From Corynebacterium sp. p3-SID1241 (GTDB lineage Bacteria; Actinomycetota; Actinomycetes; Mycobacteriales; Mycobacteriaceae): a stretch of DNA of 64,000 nucleotides. Below the pieces are notes generated by a model that made no database searches, had not been told where the DNA came from, and worked only from the letters and a program-made list of their open reading frames with translations. The DNA lies in assembly GCA_025144025.1 (NCBI GenBank), contig JALXWS010000001.1:62001-126000 (forward strand), written 5' to 3'. A program made the translations under genes and the position numbers. This document shows, piece after piece, positions 42,814 to 51,588 of this stretch (position 1 is its first letter; every line of letters starts with the position of its first letter).

Positions 42814-43803
42814 ATGGCCGGAATCACCCTCAAGGACGTGGCCGCCGCTGCTGGAGTATCCATTTCGACTGCGTCCCGCTCGCTCTCGGGCAACCCAGCC
42901 ATCTCTGAATCCACGCGCCAACGCGTCAAGGACATTGCCATCAAGCTCAATTATAGGCCGAATGCCCAAGCCCGAGCGTTGCGCAACTCCCGCTCGAACG
43001 CCATCGGCCTAGTCATTCCCAGCCTAGACAACGCCTACTTCGCCGCGATGGCCGCAGCCATTGAAGAAGCCGCCGAAAAACAAGGCCTAGCTACGATGAT
43101 CACCAGCTGCGGGGAAGATCCGCAACGTCTGGTCAAGTGTCTCAACGCGCTGTTGGAACGCCAAGTCGACGGCATTATCGCCGTACCGCTTGAAGGAGCC
43201 GAGGAAGCGCTCGAGCAAGCACGCAGCTACCGACCACTCGTACTCATCGATCGCACCTTGGGCGAGCTTCCTGCGGTGCTGTCTGATCCTTGCGTGGGAA
43301 TAAACCAAGCCGTAGAGCAGCTCAAAGAAAAGGGCCACACGCACATCGGCTACCTCTCCGGTCCGCAGGAGACGTCCACCGGCCGGCAGCGCCTTGAAGC
43401 ATTCGAAGCCGTCTCCCACGGGATGCCCACCCACATTCACCACGGCAGCTACCGCCACCGCGAGGGCTATAAGGGGGCCATTGCGCTGCTAAAGAAAGGT
43501 GTCACCGCTATTATCGCAGGCGATTCCATGATGACGGCCGGCGCGCTCGAGGCCTGCCATAATGCCGGCAAACGCATTGGGGAAGAAATCGCGCTCGTTG
43601 GCTTCGATGATTTTATTTACCTGCGCTTCCAGCCCTCCCCCATTTCGGTGGTGGACCAAGACGTCGCTCGGATGGGCGAAACCGCCACGGCCAAGCTCAT
43701 CGCGGCCATCAACGATAAGCGCCCACCGGAAGGCGAGGTAATAGAAACCCGCTATATCCCGCGCATGTCCACCGCCCACCAACTCCATGGGGCCACGCCA
43801 TGA
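42814..43803 (+). CDS. rbsR: LacI-family ribose operon repressor
   Basis: A 329-residue repressor. The helix-turn-helix and hinge are TLKDVAAAAGVSISTASRSL and LNYRPNAQARALRN (residues 4-55); the rest is a periplasmic-binding-protein-like effector domain (GLVIPSLDNAYFAAMAAAIE, RQVDGIIAVPLEG, GFDDFIYLRFQPSPISVVDQD). It heads the rbsRACBKD operon; its stop overlaps the rbsA ATG (ATGA). Ribose is the expected inducer. The palindrome at 42746 is its likely autoregulatory site, and related sites before the gal operon and fruA suggest a wider regulon. AAGGAGG precedes the ATG. Confidence 0.88.
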   Translation: MAGITLKDVAAAAGVSISTASRSLSGNPAISESTRQRVKDIAIKLNYRPNAQARALRNSRSNAIGLVIPSLDNAYFAAMAAAIEEAAEKQGLATMITSCGEDPQRLVKCLNALLERQVDGIIAVPLEGAEEALEQARSYRPLVLIDRTLGELPAVLSDPCVGINQAVEQLKEKGHTHIGYLSGPQETSTGRQRLEAFEAVSHGMPTHIHHGSYRHREGYKGAIALLKKGVTAIIAGDSMMTAGALEACHNAGKRIGEEIALVGFDDFIYLRFQPSPISVVDQDVARMGETATAKLIAAINDKRPPEGEVIETRYIPRMSTAHQLHGATP

Positions 43804-45344
43804 GCGAATGCGTATTGCGGCTGGACAACGTCACCAAATCCTTTGGCCCGGTAGAAGTTATTAAAGGCGTTGACCTCACCGTGCGCCGCGGGCAGGTCCA
43901 AGCCCTATTGGGTGAAAACGGTGCCGGAAAATCTACGCTCATCAAGATGATTGCCGGTGTACACGAGCCGGATTCCGGCCGCATCATTGTAGATGGCCAG
44001 GAGGTGAAGATCCCGGATACTAAAACCTCTGAAGCGCTCGGCGTCGCTACCATCCACCAAGAATTAAACCTCGTTCCCACGATGTCGGTAGCGGAAAATA
44101 TCATGCTCGGCCGCACCCCGCGCCGCTATGGGATGGTAAACCGCAAGCACCTCAAGGCGCAGGCACAAGCGGCGCTGCACCTTATCGGCTTAGATGTGGA
44201 CCTTGATATGCCAGTGGGTGAGCTAGGCGTGGCCAAGCAGCAGCTGGTTGAAATCGCCAAGGCTCTCTCTATGAACGCTCGCATTCTTATCTTGGATGAG
44301 CCCACAGCCGCGCTTACTGGCAAGGAAGTCGATGCGCTCTTCTCCGTGCTGGAGGAACTTAAGGCCAAGGGTGTGGCCATGGTTTTTATCAGCCACCACT
44401 TGGAGGAGCTGGCGCGCATTGCCGAGACTATCAGCGTTCTACGAGATGGCTCCTTCATCGCCGAGGTCCCGGCCGATACCGACGAAGACGAGCTGGTGCG
44501 GCTCATGGTCGGCCGCGAGATTGAAAATCAATACCCGCGCGAGGTCCCACCCGAGCACGGCGAAGCCCTGCTGGAGGTCTCCGAGCTGACTTCCGCAGGC
44601 GCCTTTCACGACGTCACCTTCACCGTCCACGCCGGCGAAGTCGTCGGCCTCGCCGGGCTCGTGGGAGCTGGCCGCACCGAAATCATCCGCGCAATTGCGG
44701 GCGCCGATCCTTACGATTCCGGCTCCATCCGCGTCGGCGGCACGCAGCTGCGCGGCGGCGATATCCGTGCCGCCATCCGTGCCGGCGTGGGCCATATCCC
44801 CGAAGACCGCAAGTCCCAAGCGCTAGTTCTTGACGCTTCTGTGGGCGATAACTTGGGGTTTGCCACCCTCTACCCTACCGCCAAGGCTGGGCTTGCAGAC
44901 CGCAGCGGCCAGCGCCGCCGCGCCGGTGAGGTGGCTGAGAAGCTACGCATCCGCATGGCCGATCTCTTCCAGCCCATCCGCAACCTGTCCGGCGGCAACC
45001 AACAAAAGGCGGTCTTTGGCCGCTGGGTACTGGCCGGTTCCAAGGTCCTCCTCCTCGATGAGCCCACCCGCGGCGTCGACGTCGGCGCCAAGGTGGAGAT
45101 TTACAACATCATCAATGAAGTCACCGCTGCCGGCGGCGCCGTGCTCATGGCCTCGTCTGATCTGCCCGAGGTGCTCGGTATGTCCGACCGCATCCTCGTC
45201 ATGTCCGGCGGACAACTCGCCGGTCAGCTACCCAAAGACTCCACCCAAGATGAGGTCATGGCCTTCGCGGTATCCAATGTGACCTCCGCTACCTCTGCCT
45301 TTGCTGCCGCGCCTGCCGGCACCAACCCCAAGGATGAAGCATGA
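43800..45344 (+). CDS. rbsA: Ribose ABC transporter ATPase (two ABC domains)
   Basis: A 514-residue ATPase with two fused ABC domains, typical of the CUT2 sugar importers. Domain 1 has Walker A GENGAGKST (about 38-46), signature VAKQQLVEIAKAL and Walker B ILILDEPTAAL. Domain 2 (from about 255) has the degenerate P-loop GLVGAGRTE, LSGGNQQKAVFGRW and LLLDEPTRGVDVG. It drives ribose import with RbsC and RbsB. Start and stop both overlap the neighbours by four bases. Confidence 0.92.
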   Translation: MSECVLRLDNVTKSFGPVEVIKGVDLTVRRGQVQALLGENGAGKSTLIKMIAGVHEPDSGRIIVDGQEVKIPDTKTSEALGVATIHQELNLVPTMSVAENIMLGRTPRRYGMVNRKHLKAQAQAALHLIGLDVDLDMPVGELGVAKQQLVEIAKALSMNARILILDEPTAALTGKEVDALFSVLEELKAKGVAMVFISHHLEELARIAETISVLRDGSFIAEVPADTDEDELVRLMVGREIENQYPREVPPEHGEALLEVSELTSAGAFHDVTFTVHAGEVVGLAGLVGAGRTEIIRAIAGADPYDSGSIRVGGTQLRGGDIRAAIRAGVGHIPEDRKSQALVLDASVGDNLGFATLYPTAKAGLADRSGQRRRAGEVAEKLRIRMADLFQPIRNLSGGNQQKAVFGRWVLAGSKVLLLDEPTRGVDVGAKVEIYNIINEVTAAGGAVLMASSDLPEVLGMSDRILVMSGGQLAGQLPKDSTQDEVMAFAVSNVTSATSAFAAAPAGTNPKDEA

Positions 45345-46282
45345 CCAAGAATCGAGTAATTAACTGGGCCATGAATAATGGCGCACTCGTCGGCCTCATT
45401 GCCCTGTGCATCGCGCTGTTTATCGCTACGCCATACTTCCTTACCGTGGCGAACCTGCTCAATATCGGCATCCAGGCCGCCACGGTGGCCATCTTGGCCT
45501 TCGGCATGACCTTTGTCATCGTCACCGCCGGTATCGACCTCTCGGTGGGCTCGGTCGCCGCGCTCGGCGCCATGGTCTCTGCCTATATGTTCTCCACTGC
45601 GGGACTGCCTGGCTGGCTTACGCTGCTCCTCGGCCTTTTCGTGGGCGCGCTGGCCGGAGCCATCTGCGGCATGGCCACCGCGTGGGGCAAGATCCCGTCT
45701 TTCATCGCGACGCTGGCCATGATGTCCATCGCCCGCGGCCTCACCCTGGTCATCTCCCAGGGCTCGCCGATTGAAACCGCCCCGTCCGTCAACGCCTTTG
45801 GCGGCGATATCGCCGGCTTCCCAGTGCCGATCATCATGATGGTTATCGCCGGGCTCATCTGCTGGTTCATCCTAGAGCGCACGGTACTTGGCCGTTCCAT
45901 GTACGCTATCGGCGGCAACCTGGAGGCCGCCCGCCTCTCGGGCCTGCCGGTCAAGCGCATTCAAATCGCCGTCTTCGCACTCTCCGGCTTCTTCGCCGCC
46001 TGGGCCGGCATGGTTATGGCCGGCCGCCTCGAATCCGCACAGCCGCAGGCCGGCACCGGCTATGAGCTCGATGCTATTGCGGCCGTCGTCATCGGTGGCG
46101 CCTCGCTCTCCGGCGGGCAGGGCAAGGCTACTGGCACTCTGGTCGGCGCTATCTTGCTAGCGGTCATCCGCAATGGCTTGAACCTGCTCAACGTCTCCTC
46201 CTTCTGGCAGCAGATCGTCATCGGCCTGGTCATCGCGCTGGCCGTCGGCTTCGACGTCATTCGCAATAAGACGGCCAACTAG
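45341..46282 (+). CDS. rbsC: Ribose ABC transporter permease
   Basis: A 313-residue membrane protein with 8-10 helices. NLLNIGIQAATVAILAFGMT, VIVTAGIDLSVGSVAALGAM and AIGGNLEAARLSGLPVKR (the cytoplasmic coupling loop) are RbsC signatures, as is AVVIGGASLSGGQGKATGTL. Starts within the last codons of rbsA (ATGA). Confidence 0.92.
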   Translation: MTKNRVINWAMNNGALVGLIALCIALFIATPYFLTVANLLNIGIQAATVAILAFGMTFVIVTAGIDLSVGSVAALGAMVSAYMFSTAGLPGWLTLLLGLFVGALAGAICGMATAWGKIPSFIATLAMMSIARGLTLVISQGSPIETAPSVNAFGGDIAGFPVPIIMMVIAGLICWFILERTVLGRSMYAIGGNLEAARLSGLPVKRIQIAVFALSGFFAAWAGMVMAGRLESAQPQAGTGYELDAIAAVVIGGASLSGGQGKATGTLVGAILLAVIRNGLNLLNVSSFWQQIVIGLVIALAVGFDVIRNKTAN

Positions 46283-46294
46283 GGAGCACCCACC

Positions 46295-47209
46295 ATGAAA
46301 AAGCTCATCGCCACCCTCCTCGTACCCGCCCTCGCGCTAGGCCTTGCCTCGTGCAATCGCTCGGAAGAAGACCGCAACCGCATCACGCTAGCGCTGTCCA
46401 CGCAGACCAACCCCTTCTTCGTCGAACTGCGCCACGGCGCGCAGGATAAGGCCAAGGAACTCGGCGTTCCGCTGGATATCCAGGACGCCTCCGATGACCC
46501 CGCCCAACAGGTGAACCAGCTGGGCAATGCCAATTCCATGGGCGCCAAGGTCGTCGTGGTCAACCCCACCGATTCCGATGCCGTAGCGCCAGCGGTGCGT
46601 GGCATCAAAACTGACGACGTCCCCGTCATTGGCGTGGACCGCGACGTGAACGGCGTAGATCTGGACTCCATGGTGGCCTCCGATAACGTGGCCGGCGGCG
46701 CACAAGCCGCGGATACGCTCGCCAAGTCCATCGAGAAAAAGGGAGATATTCTCATCCTGCAGGGCACCGCTGGTACCTCCGCCTCGCGCGAGCGCGGTAA
46801 GGGCTTTGAAGAGCAGATTGCGAAGTATGGGGACATTCGGGTCGTCGGCAAACAATCGGCGAATTTCGACCGCACGGAAGGCCTCAACGTCGCCACCAAC
46901 CTGCTGCAGGCCAACCCTGATATTAAGGCCATCTTTGCGGAGAACGATGAAATGGCGCTCGGCGCGGTCGAGGCTTTGGGGGCGCGGGCCGGCTCTGAGG
47001 TCAAGGTGGTGGCTTTTGATGGCACCTTCGATGGCCTCAAGGCGGTCAAAGATGGCAAGCTAGAAGCTACCATCGCCCAACAGCCCGCAGAGCTCGGTGC
47101 CCGCGCCATCGAACAAGCCGCAGCGATCCTGCACGGTGGCGCAGCGGAGAAGAACGTCCCCGTCGAGGTCATCACCGTCACCCGCGACAATGTGGAGGAT
47201 TTCCAATGA
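46295..47209 (+). CDS. rbsB: Ribose-binding lipoprotein
   Basis: A 304-residue sugar-binding protein. The signal sequence ends in the lipobox LASC (Cys22), so it is membrane-anchored at the outer surface. The mature part shows ALSTQTNPFFVELRHGAQDKA, VNPTDSDAVAPAVRG, VPVIGVDRDVNGVD, ILQGTAGTSASRERGKGFEE and FAENDEMALGAVEALGA, the standard RbsB order. It captures ribose (perhaps other pentoses or nucleoside sugars) for RbsAC. Confidence 0.92.
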   Translation: MKKLIATLLVPALALGLASCNRSEEDRNRITLALSTQTNPFFVELRHGAQDKAKELGVPLDIQDASDDPAQQVNQLGNANSMGAKVVVVNPTDSDAVAPAVRGIKTDDVPVIGVDRDVNGVDLDSMVASDNVAGGAQAADTLAKSIEKKGDILILQGTAGTSASRERGKGFEEQIAKYGDIRVVGKQSANFDRTEGLNVATNLLQANPDIKAIFAENDEMALGAVEALGARAGSEVKVVAFDGTFDGLKAVKDGKLEATIAQQPAELGARAIEQAAAILHGGAAEKNVPVEVITVTRDNVEDFQ

Positions 47210-48114
47210 GCAAGCTAACCGTCGTCGGTTCCATCAATGCCGATCTCATCGTGCACGCCGAGCGCCACCCACAGCCCGGCGAGACCCTACTGGGCTCTGG
47301 CGGCGACATCTTGGCCGGGGGCAAAGGCGCTAATCAGGCAGTTGCGGCCGCACAGCTGGGCGCCACTGTGGCCTTCGTGGGCGCGGTCGGCTCCGATCCC
47401 TATGCCGAGCCTGCCATGCACTATATGCGCACCTCCGGCATCGATCTGGCCGCCGTGGAACAGGCCGATACCAACACCGGCCTCGCCGTCATCACCGTCT
47501 CGGCCGATGGCGAGAACACCATCGTCATCTCCCCCGGCGCCAACGCGCTTGTCGACGCCCCCTTTGTCTCCTCCCGCGCCTCTACTATCGCCGATGCCGA
47601 CGTGGTCCTCCTGCAGGGCGAAATACCCGCCTCCGGTTTCCAGGCGGCAGTCGACGCTGCGCAAGGTCGCGTGGTGGTCAACCTCGCGCCCGTGGTCAAG
47701 GTCGACCGCGACTCGCTTCTGCAGGCCAATCCCCTACTAGCCAATGAACACGAGGCCGGGCTCATCTTGGACCAGCTCGGGCTGCCATCTGAAGGCGCCC
47801 CGCGCGAGCTCGCCCACCGCCTAGTAGAGGCCGGCTTCCGGTCCGTCGTGCTGACCCTCGGCGCCCACGGCGCCTACGTAGCCACCTCGGAGGGCGGCAC
47901 GGATATCCCCACCCCGCGCGTGACCGCCGTGGATACCACCGGCGCCGGCGATGCCTTCGCAGGTGCCTTCTGCGCCCAGCTCCTCACCGGTGCCTCGCTT
48001 GTCGATGCCGCCACTTTCGCCGCCCGCGTCGGCGCCTTCGCCGCCACCGGCAACGGCGCGCAACCGTCCTACCCCACCACCGAATCCGCCCTGCCGGAGG
48101 TCACCGATGCGTAA
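47206..48114 (+). CDS. rbsK: Ribokinase
   Basis: A 302-residue PfkB-family kinase. The N-terminal signature is GSINADLIVHAERHPQPGET and GGKGANQAVAAAQLGA (about 40-55); the C-terminal DTTGAGDAFAGAFCAQL (about 245-261) contains the catalytic Asp. It makes ribose-5-phosphate from imported ribose and from ribose released by the nucleoside hydrolase at 17.5 kb. Overlaps rbsB by four bases and rbsD by eight. Confidence 0.92.
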   Translation: MSKLTVVGSINADLIVHAERHPQPGETLLGSGGDILAGGKGANQAVAAAQLGATVAFVGAVGSDPYAEPAMHYMRTSGIDLAAVEQADTNTGLAVITVSADGENTIVISPGANALVDAPFVSSRASTIADADVVLLQGEIPASGFQAAVDAAQGRVVVNLAPVVKVDRDSLLQANPLLANEHEAGLILDQLGLPSEGAPRELAHRLVEAGFRSVVLTLGAHGAYVATSEGGTDIPTPRVTAVDTTGAGDAFAGAFCAQLLTGASLVDAATFAARVGAFAATGNGAQPSYPTTESALPEVTDA

Positions 48115-48481
48115 ATCCGGCCTGCTCAATCCCGCGCTCACCAGCGCCGTCGCACGCCTCGGGCACACCGATACCTTTGTCATCGCTGATTGCGGCCTTC
48201 CCATCCCCCACGATGTTCCCGTCATCGACCTCACGCTTACCTTCGGCATCCCCACCTTTGCCGATACCCTGGCCGCCCTCCTTGAGGAGGTCGTGGTCGA
48301 AGCCGGGACCATCGCCGATACCACCCCGCCCGAAGTGCGCTCCCTGCTTCCCGCGGTACCGCTTACCGAGGTCTCCCACGATGACCTCAAGCGCGAGGTC
48401 GCCCGCGCCTCCTTCGTCGTGCGCACCGGGTCCACCACGCCGTTTGCCAATGTCATCTTGCGCTCCGGCGTGCCCTTTTAG
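48107..48481 (+). CDS. rbsD: D-ribose pyranase
   Basis: A 124-residue protein that converts beta-pyranose ribose to the furanose form used by ribokinase. The conserved elements are GLLNPALTSAVARLGHTDT (catalytic His20), VIADCGLPIP, ID(L)TLTFGIPTF, and C-terminal VVRTGSTTPFANVILRSGVPF-type end that closes the decamer active site. Normal length is 130-140, so it is slightly short. It is the last gene of the rbs operon; ATG 48107 lies inside rbsK. Confidence 0.88.
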   Translation: MRKSGLLNPALTSAVARLGHTDTFVIADCGLPIPHDVPVIDLTLTFGIPTFADTLAALLEEVVVEAGTIADTTPPEVRSLLPAVPLTEVSHDDLKREVARASFVVRTGSTTPFANVILRSGVPF

Positions 48482-48498
48482 CATTCGTCGACGCTACA

Positions 48499-48526
48499 GC
48501 GCGGAAGACCAGAACTTCTTCCGCGC
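48499..48526 (+). terminator. Hairpin after rbsD (probable terminator)
   Basis: GCGCGGAAGA (48499-48508) with TCTTCCGCGC (48517-48526), perfect 10-bp stem, 17 bases after the stop. The tail CCTACCCCATTTG is poor in T. Confidence 0.55.
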
Positions 48527-48607
48527 CCTACCCCATTTGAAGCAATTCCCCCGCCCGAAAGTTTAAGGCGCTCTCTCCTCCACCCCGCTGGATGCACCAG
48601 TACACAA

Positions 48608-48656
48608 CAAGCACGTCATGCCGAAAACCTCCGCGGTTGTGGCTAAAACGTGCTTG
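48608..48656. repeat. Nested hairpin between rbsD and purE
   Basis: CAAGCACGT (48608-48616) and ACGTGCTTG (48648-48656) enclose an inner AACC-tccgc-GGTT stem. It lies just after the purE stop on the minus strand and may end that transcript. Confidence 0.45.
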
Positions 48657-48681
48657 CCTCATTCACCCCTGTTCCGGAGAG

Positions 48682-49182
48682 CTACTCTCCGAGCAGCTTG
48701 TCGCGCAGGTTCTTGTCCTTCTGCTCAACTTCCTCGGCCATGCGCTTTTGGTAGTCCACCATCTTGTCTTGGATGGCGGGATCGCCAGCGCCGAGGATAC
48801 GGGCGGCGAGCAGGCCGGCGTTCTTCGCACCACCGATGGAGACGGTGGCAACCGGCACGCCGCTAGGCATCTGCACGATGGATAGGAGGGAATCGAGACC
48901 ATCGAGATCTTTCAATGCGCGAGGGATACCGATAACCGGCAGCGGCGTGGCTGCTGCAACCATACCGGGCAAGTGAGCGGCGCCACCGGCACAGGCGATA
49001 ATCGCTCTCAGGCCGCGAGTATGGGCTTCTTTCGCATATGCGAGCATCTTTTCTGGGGTGCGGTGGGCGCTGACCACGCCGACCTCGAAGGGGATGCCGA
49101 AGTCCGCGAGGACCCGAGCGGCAGGTTCAACGGTGGGCCAATCGGAATCGGAGCCCATGATGATGCCTACGTGCGGTTGCAT
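48682..49182 (-). CDS. purE: N5-carboxyaminoimidazole ribonucleotide mutase
   Basis: A 166-residue enzyme of purine synthesis that moves the carboxyl group of N5-CAIR to C4. It shows [12 protein letters not shown] (phosphate loop), [11 protein letters not shown] with the catalytic His, [23 protein letters not shown] and [14 protein letters not shown]. Transcribed after purK in the same direction, 24 bases downstream. Confidence 0.95.
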   Translation of the reverse strand: MQPHVGIIMGSDSDWPTVEPAARVLADFGIPFEVGVVSAHRTPEKMLAYAKEAHTRGLRAIIACAGGAAHLPGMVAAATPLPVIGIPRALKDLDGLDSLLSIVQMPSGVPVATVSIGGAKNAGLLAARILGAGDPAIQDKMVDYQKRMAEEVEQKDKNLRDKLLGE

Positions 49183-49206
49183 AGTGTCCTTTCTTAAAGC
49201 AGGAAA

Positions 49207-50376
49207 TTAAGCCCATGTGGCGTGCACGAGGAAGTGCGCGGCCTGGCGGGCAATGGAAAGGGTTTCATCGGTGGAGCCACCGGTGACGTTGACGTGGCCA
49301 ATCTTGCGGCCAGGGCGGTGGTCCTTGCCGTAGAGGTGAATCTTGGCTTGCGGGTAGCGCTGCATGACCTCGCGGACGCGATCGGGCATGGACATTTCAG
49401 GGTCCTCGTCGGCACCTAGGACATTGGCCATCACGGTCACGGGTGCAAGCGTGTCGACTGCACCCAACGGGAGGTCGAGCACCGCGCGCAGGTGCTGCTC
49501 AAACTGGGAGGTAACGCAACCGTCCTGGGTCCAGTGGCCGGTGTTATGCGGGCGCATGGCCAGTTCGTTGACGGAGATATCCTCGCCCTCAGGGCCGTCG
49601 AACGCAAAGAGCTCGACGGCGAGCACGCCGGTCACGCCGAGGGATTCGGCGATGGATAGCCCCAGCTCGCTAGCGCGCTGCGCAAGTTCCGGTGCGAGGC
49701 CGGGAGCGGGCGCGATGGCCTCGGCGCAGATGCCGTTTTCCTGGCGGGATTGGGTAATCGGCCATACCTTAGCCTCGCCGGAAGGGCGACGGGCAACGAG
49801 GATGGAAAGCTCGCGGGTAAGTTCTACCTTTTCCTCTGCCATCAGTGGAGTTCCAGCATCTAGCAGTTCGGAGACCAGCTCATAGCAATTTTCGGCCGTA
49901 GGGAACCACACGCCCTTGCCGTCGTATCCCCCACGGCGGGCCTTAAGGCACACGCGGCCATCGACGGCGTCGAAAAAGGCGCGGGCATCGGCCACCGAGT
50001 CAATGGCGGCAAAGCGCGGCACGGGAGCGCCCAGCGCGGCGAGCTTTTCGCGCATCTTCAGCTTGTCCTGCGCGTAGATGAGGGCGGTGGGCTGGGGCTG
50101 GACGTTAAATCCGGCGTCGATAAGCGTAGCGGAGTGCTTATTGGGCACATGCTCATGCTCGAAAGTAATGGCGTCCGCTCCCTCAGCCGCGCCGCGCAAC
50201 TCCTCCAGGGAGGTGTAGTCCCCCAGCACAACGTCAGGGGTAACCTGCGGCGCGGAAGAATCCGGCTTGCTGGCCAGAATCCGCAGGTGAATATCGAGTT
50301 CCGCGGCGGCCGGCTGCATCATGCGGGCCAGCTGGCCGTCGCCACAAACAGTTACAATAGGCTTTAAGTCACTCAC
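49207..50376 (-). CDS. purK: N5-carboxyaminoimidazole ribonucleotide synthase
   Basis: A 389-residue ATP-grasp enzyme making N5-CAIR from AIR, bicarbonate and ATP, the partner of PurE. GDGQLARMMQPAA (about 9-21), FEHEHVPN, KARRGGYDGKGVW (ATP-grasp loop), VELFAFDG, NELAMRPHNTGHWT and the C-terminal VNVTGGS are family features. Start chosen at GTG 50376; a TAGTAT hexamer about eight bases before it suggests a leaderless transcript. Divergent from budA, with 25 bases between the coding regions. Confidence 0.92.
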   Translation of the reverse strand: MSDLKPIVTVCGDGQLARMMQPAAAELDIHLRILASKPDSSAPQVTPDVVLGDYTSLEELRGAAEGADAITFEHEHVPNKHSATLIDAGFNVQPQPTALIYAQDKLKMREKLAALGAPVPRFAAIDSVADARAFFDAVDGRVCLKARRGGYDGKGVWFPTAENCYELVSELLDAGTPLMAEEKVELTRELSILVARRPSGEAKVWPITQSRQENGICAEAIAPAPGLAPELAQRASELGLSIAESLGVTGVLAVELFAFDGPEGEDISVNELAMRPHNTGHWTQDGCVTSQFEQHLRAVLDLPLGAVDTLAPVTVMANVLGADEDPEMSMPDRVREVMQRYPQAKIHLYGKDHRPGRKIGHVNVTGGSTDETLSIARQAAHFLVHATWA

Positions 50377-50401
50377 GTCCCCCAATACTAGCCTGGATAC
50401 T
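50377..50401. promoter_or_regulatory. 25-bp divergent promoter of purK and budA
   Basis: AATACTAG gives TAGTAT on the minus strand (toward purK) and AATACT on the plus strand (toward budA), so the two -10 elements overlap almost completely. RNA polymerase could serve only one direction at a time. Confidence 0.45.
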
Positions 50402-51133
50402 ATGTTCACTCGTCATACCATCTTCCAAAATTCGCTCATGACCGCTTTGCTGGACGGCATTTATGACGGCGAGATGACCATTTCGGAGCTGCTCGGTAAG
50501 GGAAATTTTGGTCTCGGAACCTTTGATGGCCTCGACGGTGAAATGATTATCTTGGATGGCATCTGCTACCAACTGCGGGGCGATGGCTCCGCGCGGATTG
50601 CAGATTTGGATCAGCGCACCCCGTTTGCGGTAGCCACCAATTTTGTCCCGCGCATTACTGCCGACGCCCCCGCGGGCCTGCGCCGCGATCAGCTCTCCGA
50701 GTTCATCGATAAGCTCGAGCCTTCCGCCAACTACATGTATGCGGTGCGCATCGTGGGCACTTTTAAGAAGGTCACCACCCGCACGGTGGTCAAGCAGGAA
50801 AAGCCCTACCCGCCGATGTCCGAGGCCGTGGGTGGCGATAAGGAGCTGCACTTTACCGACGTCGAAGGCGTCATCGGTGGCTTCCGCACCCCCGTATATG
50901 AAAAAGGAATTTCGGTGCCAGGCTGTCACGTGCACTTTATCGACGCCGCCCGTACCTCCGGCGGCCACGTGCTGGACTACGTAGTGGATAAGGCGACGAT
51001 TGAACTTTGCCCCGCCTCCGACCTAGAACTGCGCCTGCCGCTGACGCAGGAATTTAGCCGGGCCAACCTCTCCCCCGAGGATTTGGATAGCCAGCTGCAC
51101 ACCACCGAGGTTAAAACCAAGGGCGATCATTAA
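50402..51133 (+). CDS. budA: Acetolactate decarboxylase
   Basis: A 243-residue cytosolic zinc enzyme that turns acetolactate into acetoin, an overflow and pH-balancing pathway. Conserved segments are LLDGIYDGEMTISELLGKG, LGTFDGLDGEMI(I)LDG, the acidic loop near VRIVGTF, VGGFRTP-type (IGGFRTPVYEKG) and the metal-binding GCHVHFIDAARTSGGHVLD with three histidines. Normal length. It sits between purK and the PH-domain gene of an otherwise conserved purE-purK-PH-birA block and points the other way, so it looks inserted. It overlaps the PH gene's 3' end by 23 bases. Confidence 0.92.
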   Translation: MFTRHTIFQNSLMTALLDGIYDGEMTISELLGKGNFGLGTFDGLDGEMIILDGICYQLRGDGSARIADLDQRTPFAVATNFVPRITADAPAGLRRDQLSEFIDKLEPSANYMYAVRIVGTFKKVTTRTVVKQEKPYPPMSEAVGGDKELHFTDVEGVIGGFRTPVYEKGISVPGCHVHFIDAARTSGGHVLDYVVDKATIELCPASDLELRLPLTQEFSRANLSPEDLDSQLHTTEVKTKGDH

Positions 51134-51551
51134 TAATCTCAGCCACGCGCTTGGGCTTTGCCACGTTAGGAAAATACATGGCTCGATCCCAGCCGTGAAT
51201 GGCAAGGGACACCCCGCCCCGGCGCTTGCGGGCACCGCGAATATCCTGCAGCGGAATCGAATCGATATTACGGCCCTCGCGCGCGATGACGCGCCTATTA
51301 GTCACGATGAAACGCTTCCGGCGAGCCTTATAAAGAGGAATGAGAAAGCGCCAGATTCCCAGCAGCGCCCACACCGCAACGAGACCGTTGCGCAGCATCG
51401 GGTCTACTGCTTGGACATCGCACCAACCAATGGCAATCCACAGCAGGCCGGTAATGAGGATGAGCTCGAGGAAGGGGAAAATCAGCGCGCGAAACGGCGC
51501 GGAGACATCCGCGCGCTTGACCTCACCTTGGCTCATCTTCATTAGTCCCAT
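51111..51551 (-). CDS. PH-domain (bPH2) membrane protein
   Basis: A 146-residue protein with two helices (about 20-62: ALIFPFLELILITGLLWIAI, GLVAVWALLGIWRFLIPLY) followed by a bacterial PH domain (RKRFIVTNRRVIAREGRNI, IPLQDIRGARKRRG, then GWDRAMYFPNV). Function unknown; such proteins are membrane-bound and conserved between birA and purK in corynebacteria. Several ATGs are possible (51551, 51542, 51536); none has a strong binding site. Confidence 0.8.
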   Translation of the reverse strand: MGLMKMSQGEVKRADVSAPFRALIFPFLELILITGLLWIAIGWCDVQAVDPMLRNGLVAVWALLGIWRFLIPLYKARRKRFIVTNRRVIAREGRNIDSIPLQDIRGARKRRGGVSLAIHGWDRAMYFPNVAKPKRVAEIINDRPWF

Positions 51552-51588
51552 AGCTATGGATGCTACCTTGCGTGTCTACTGTGGTGGT

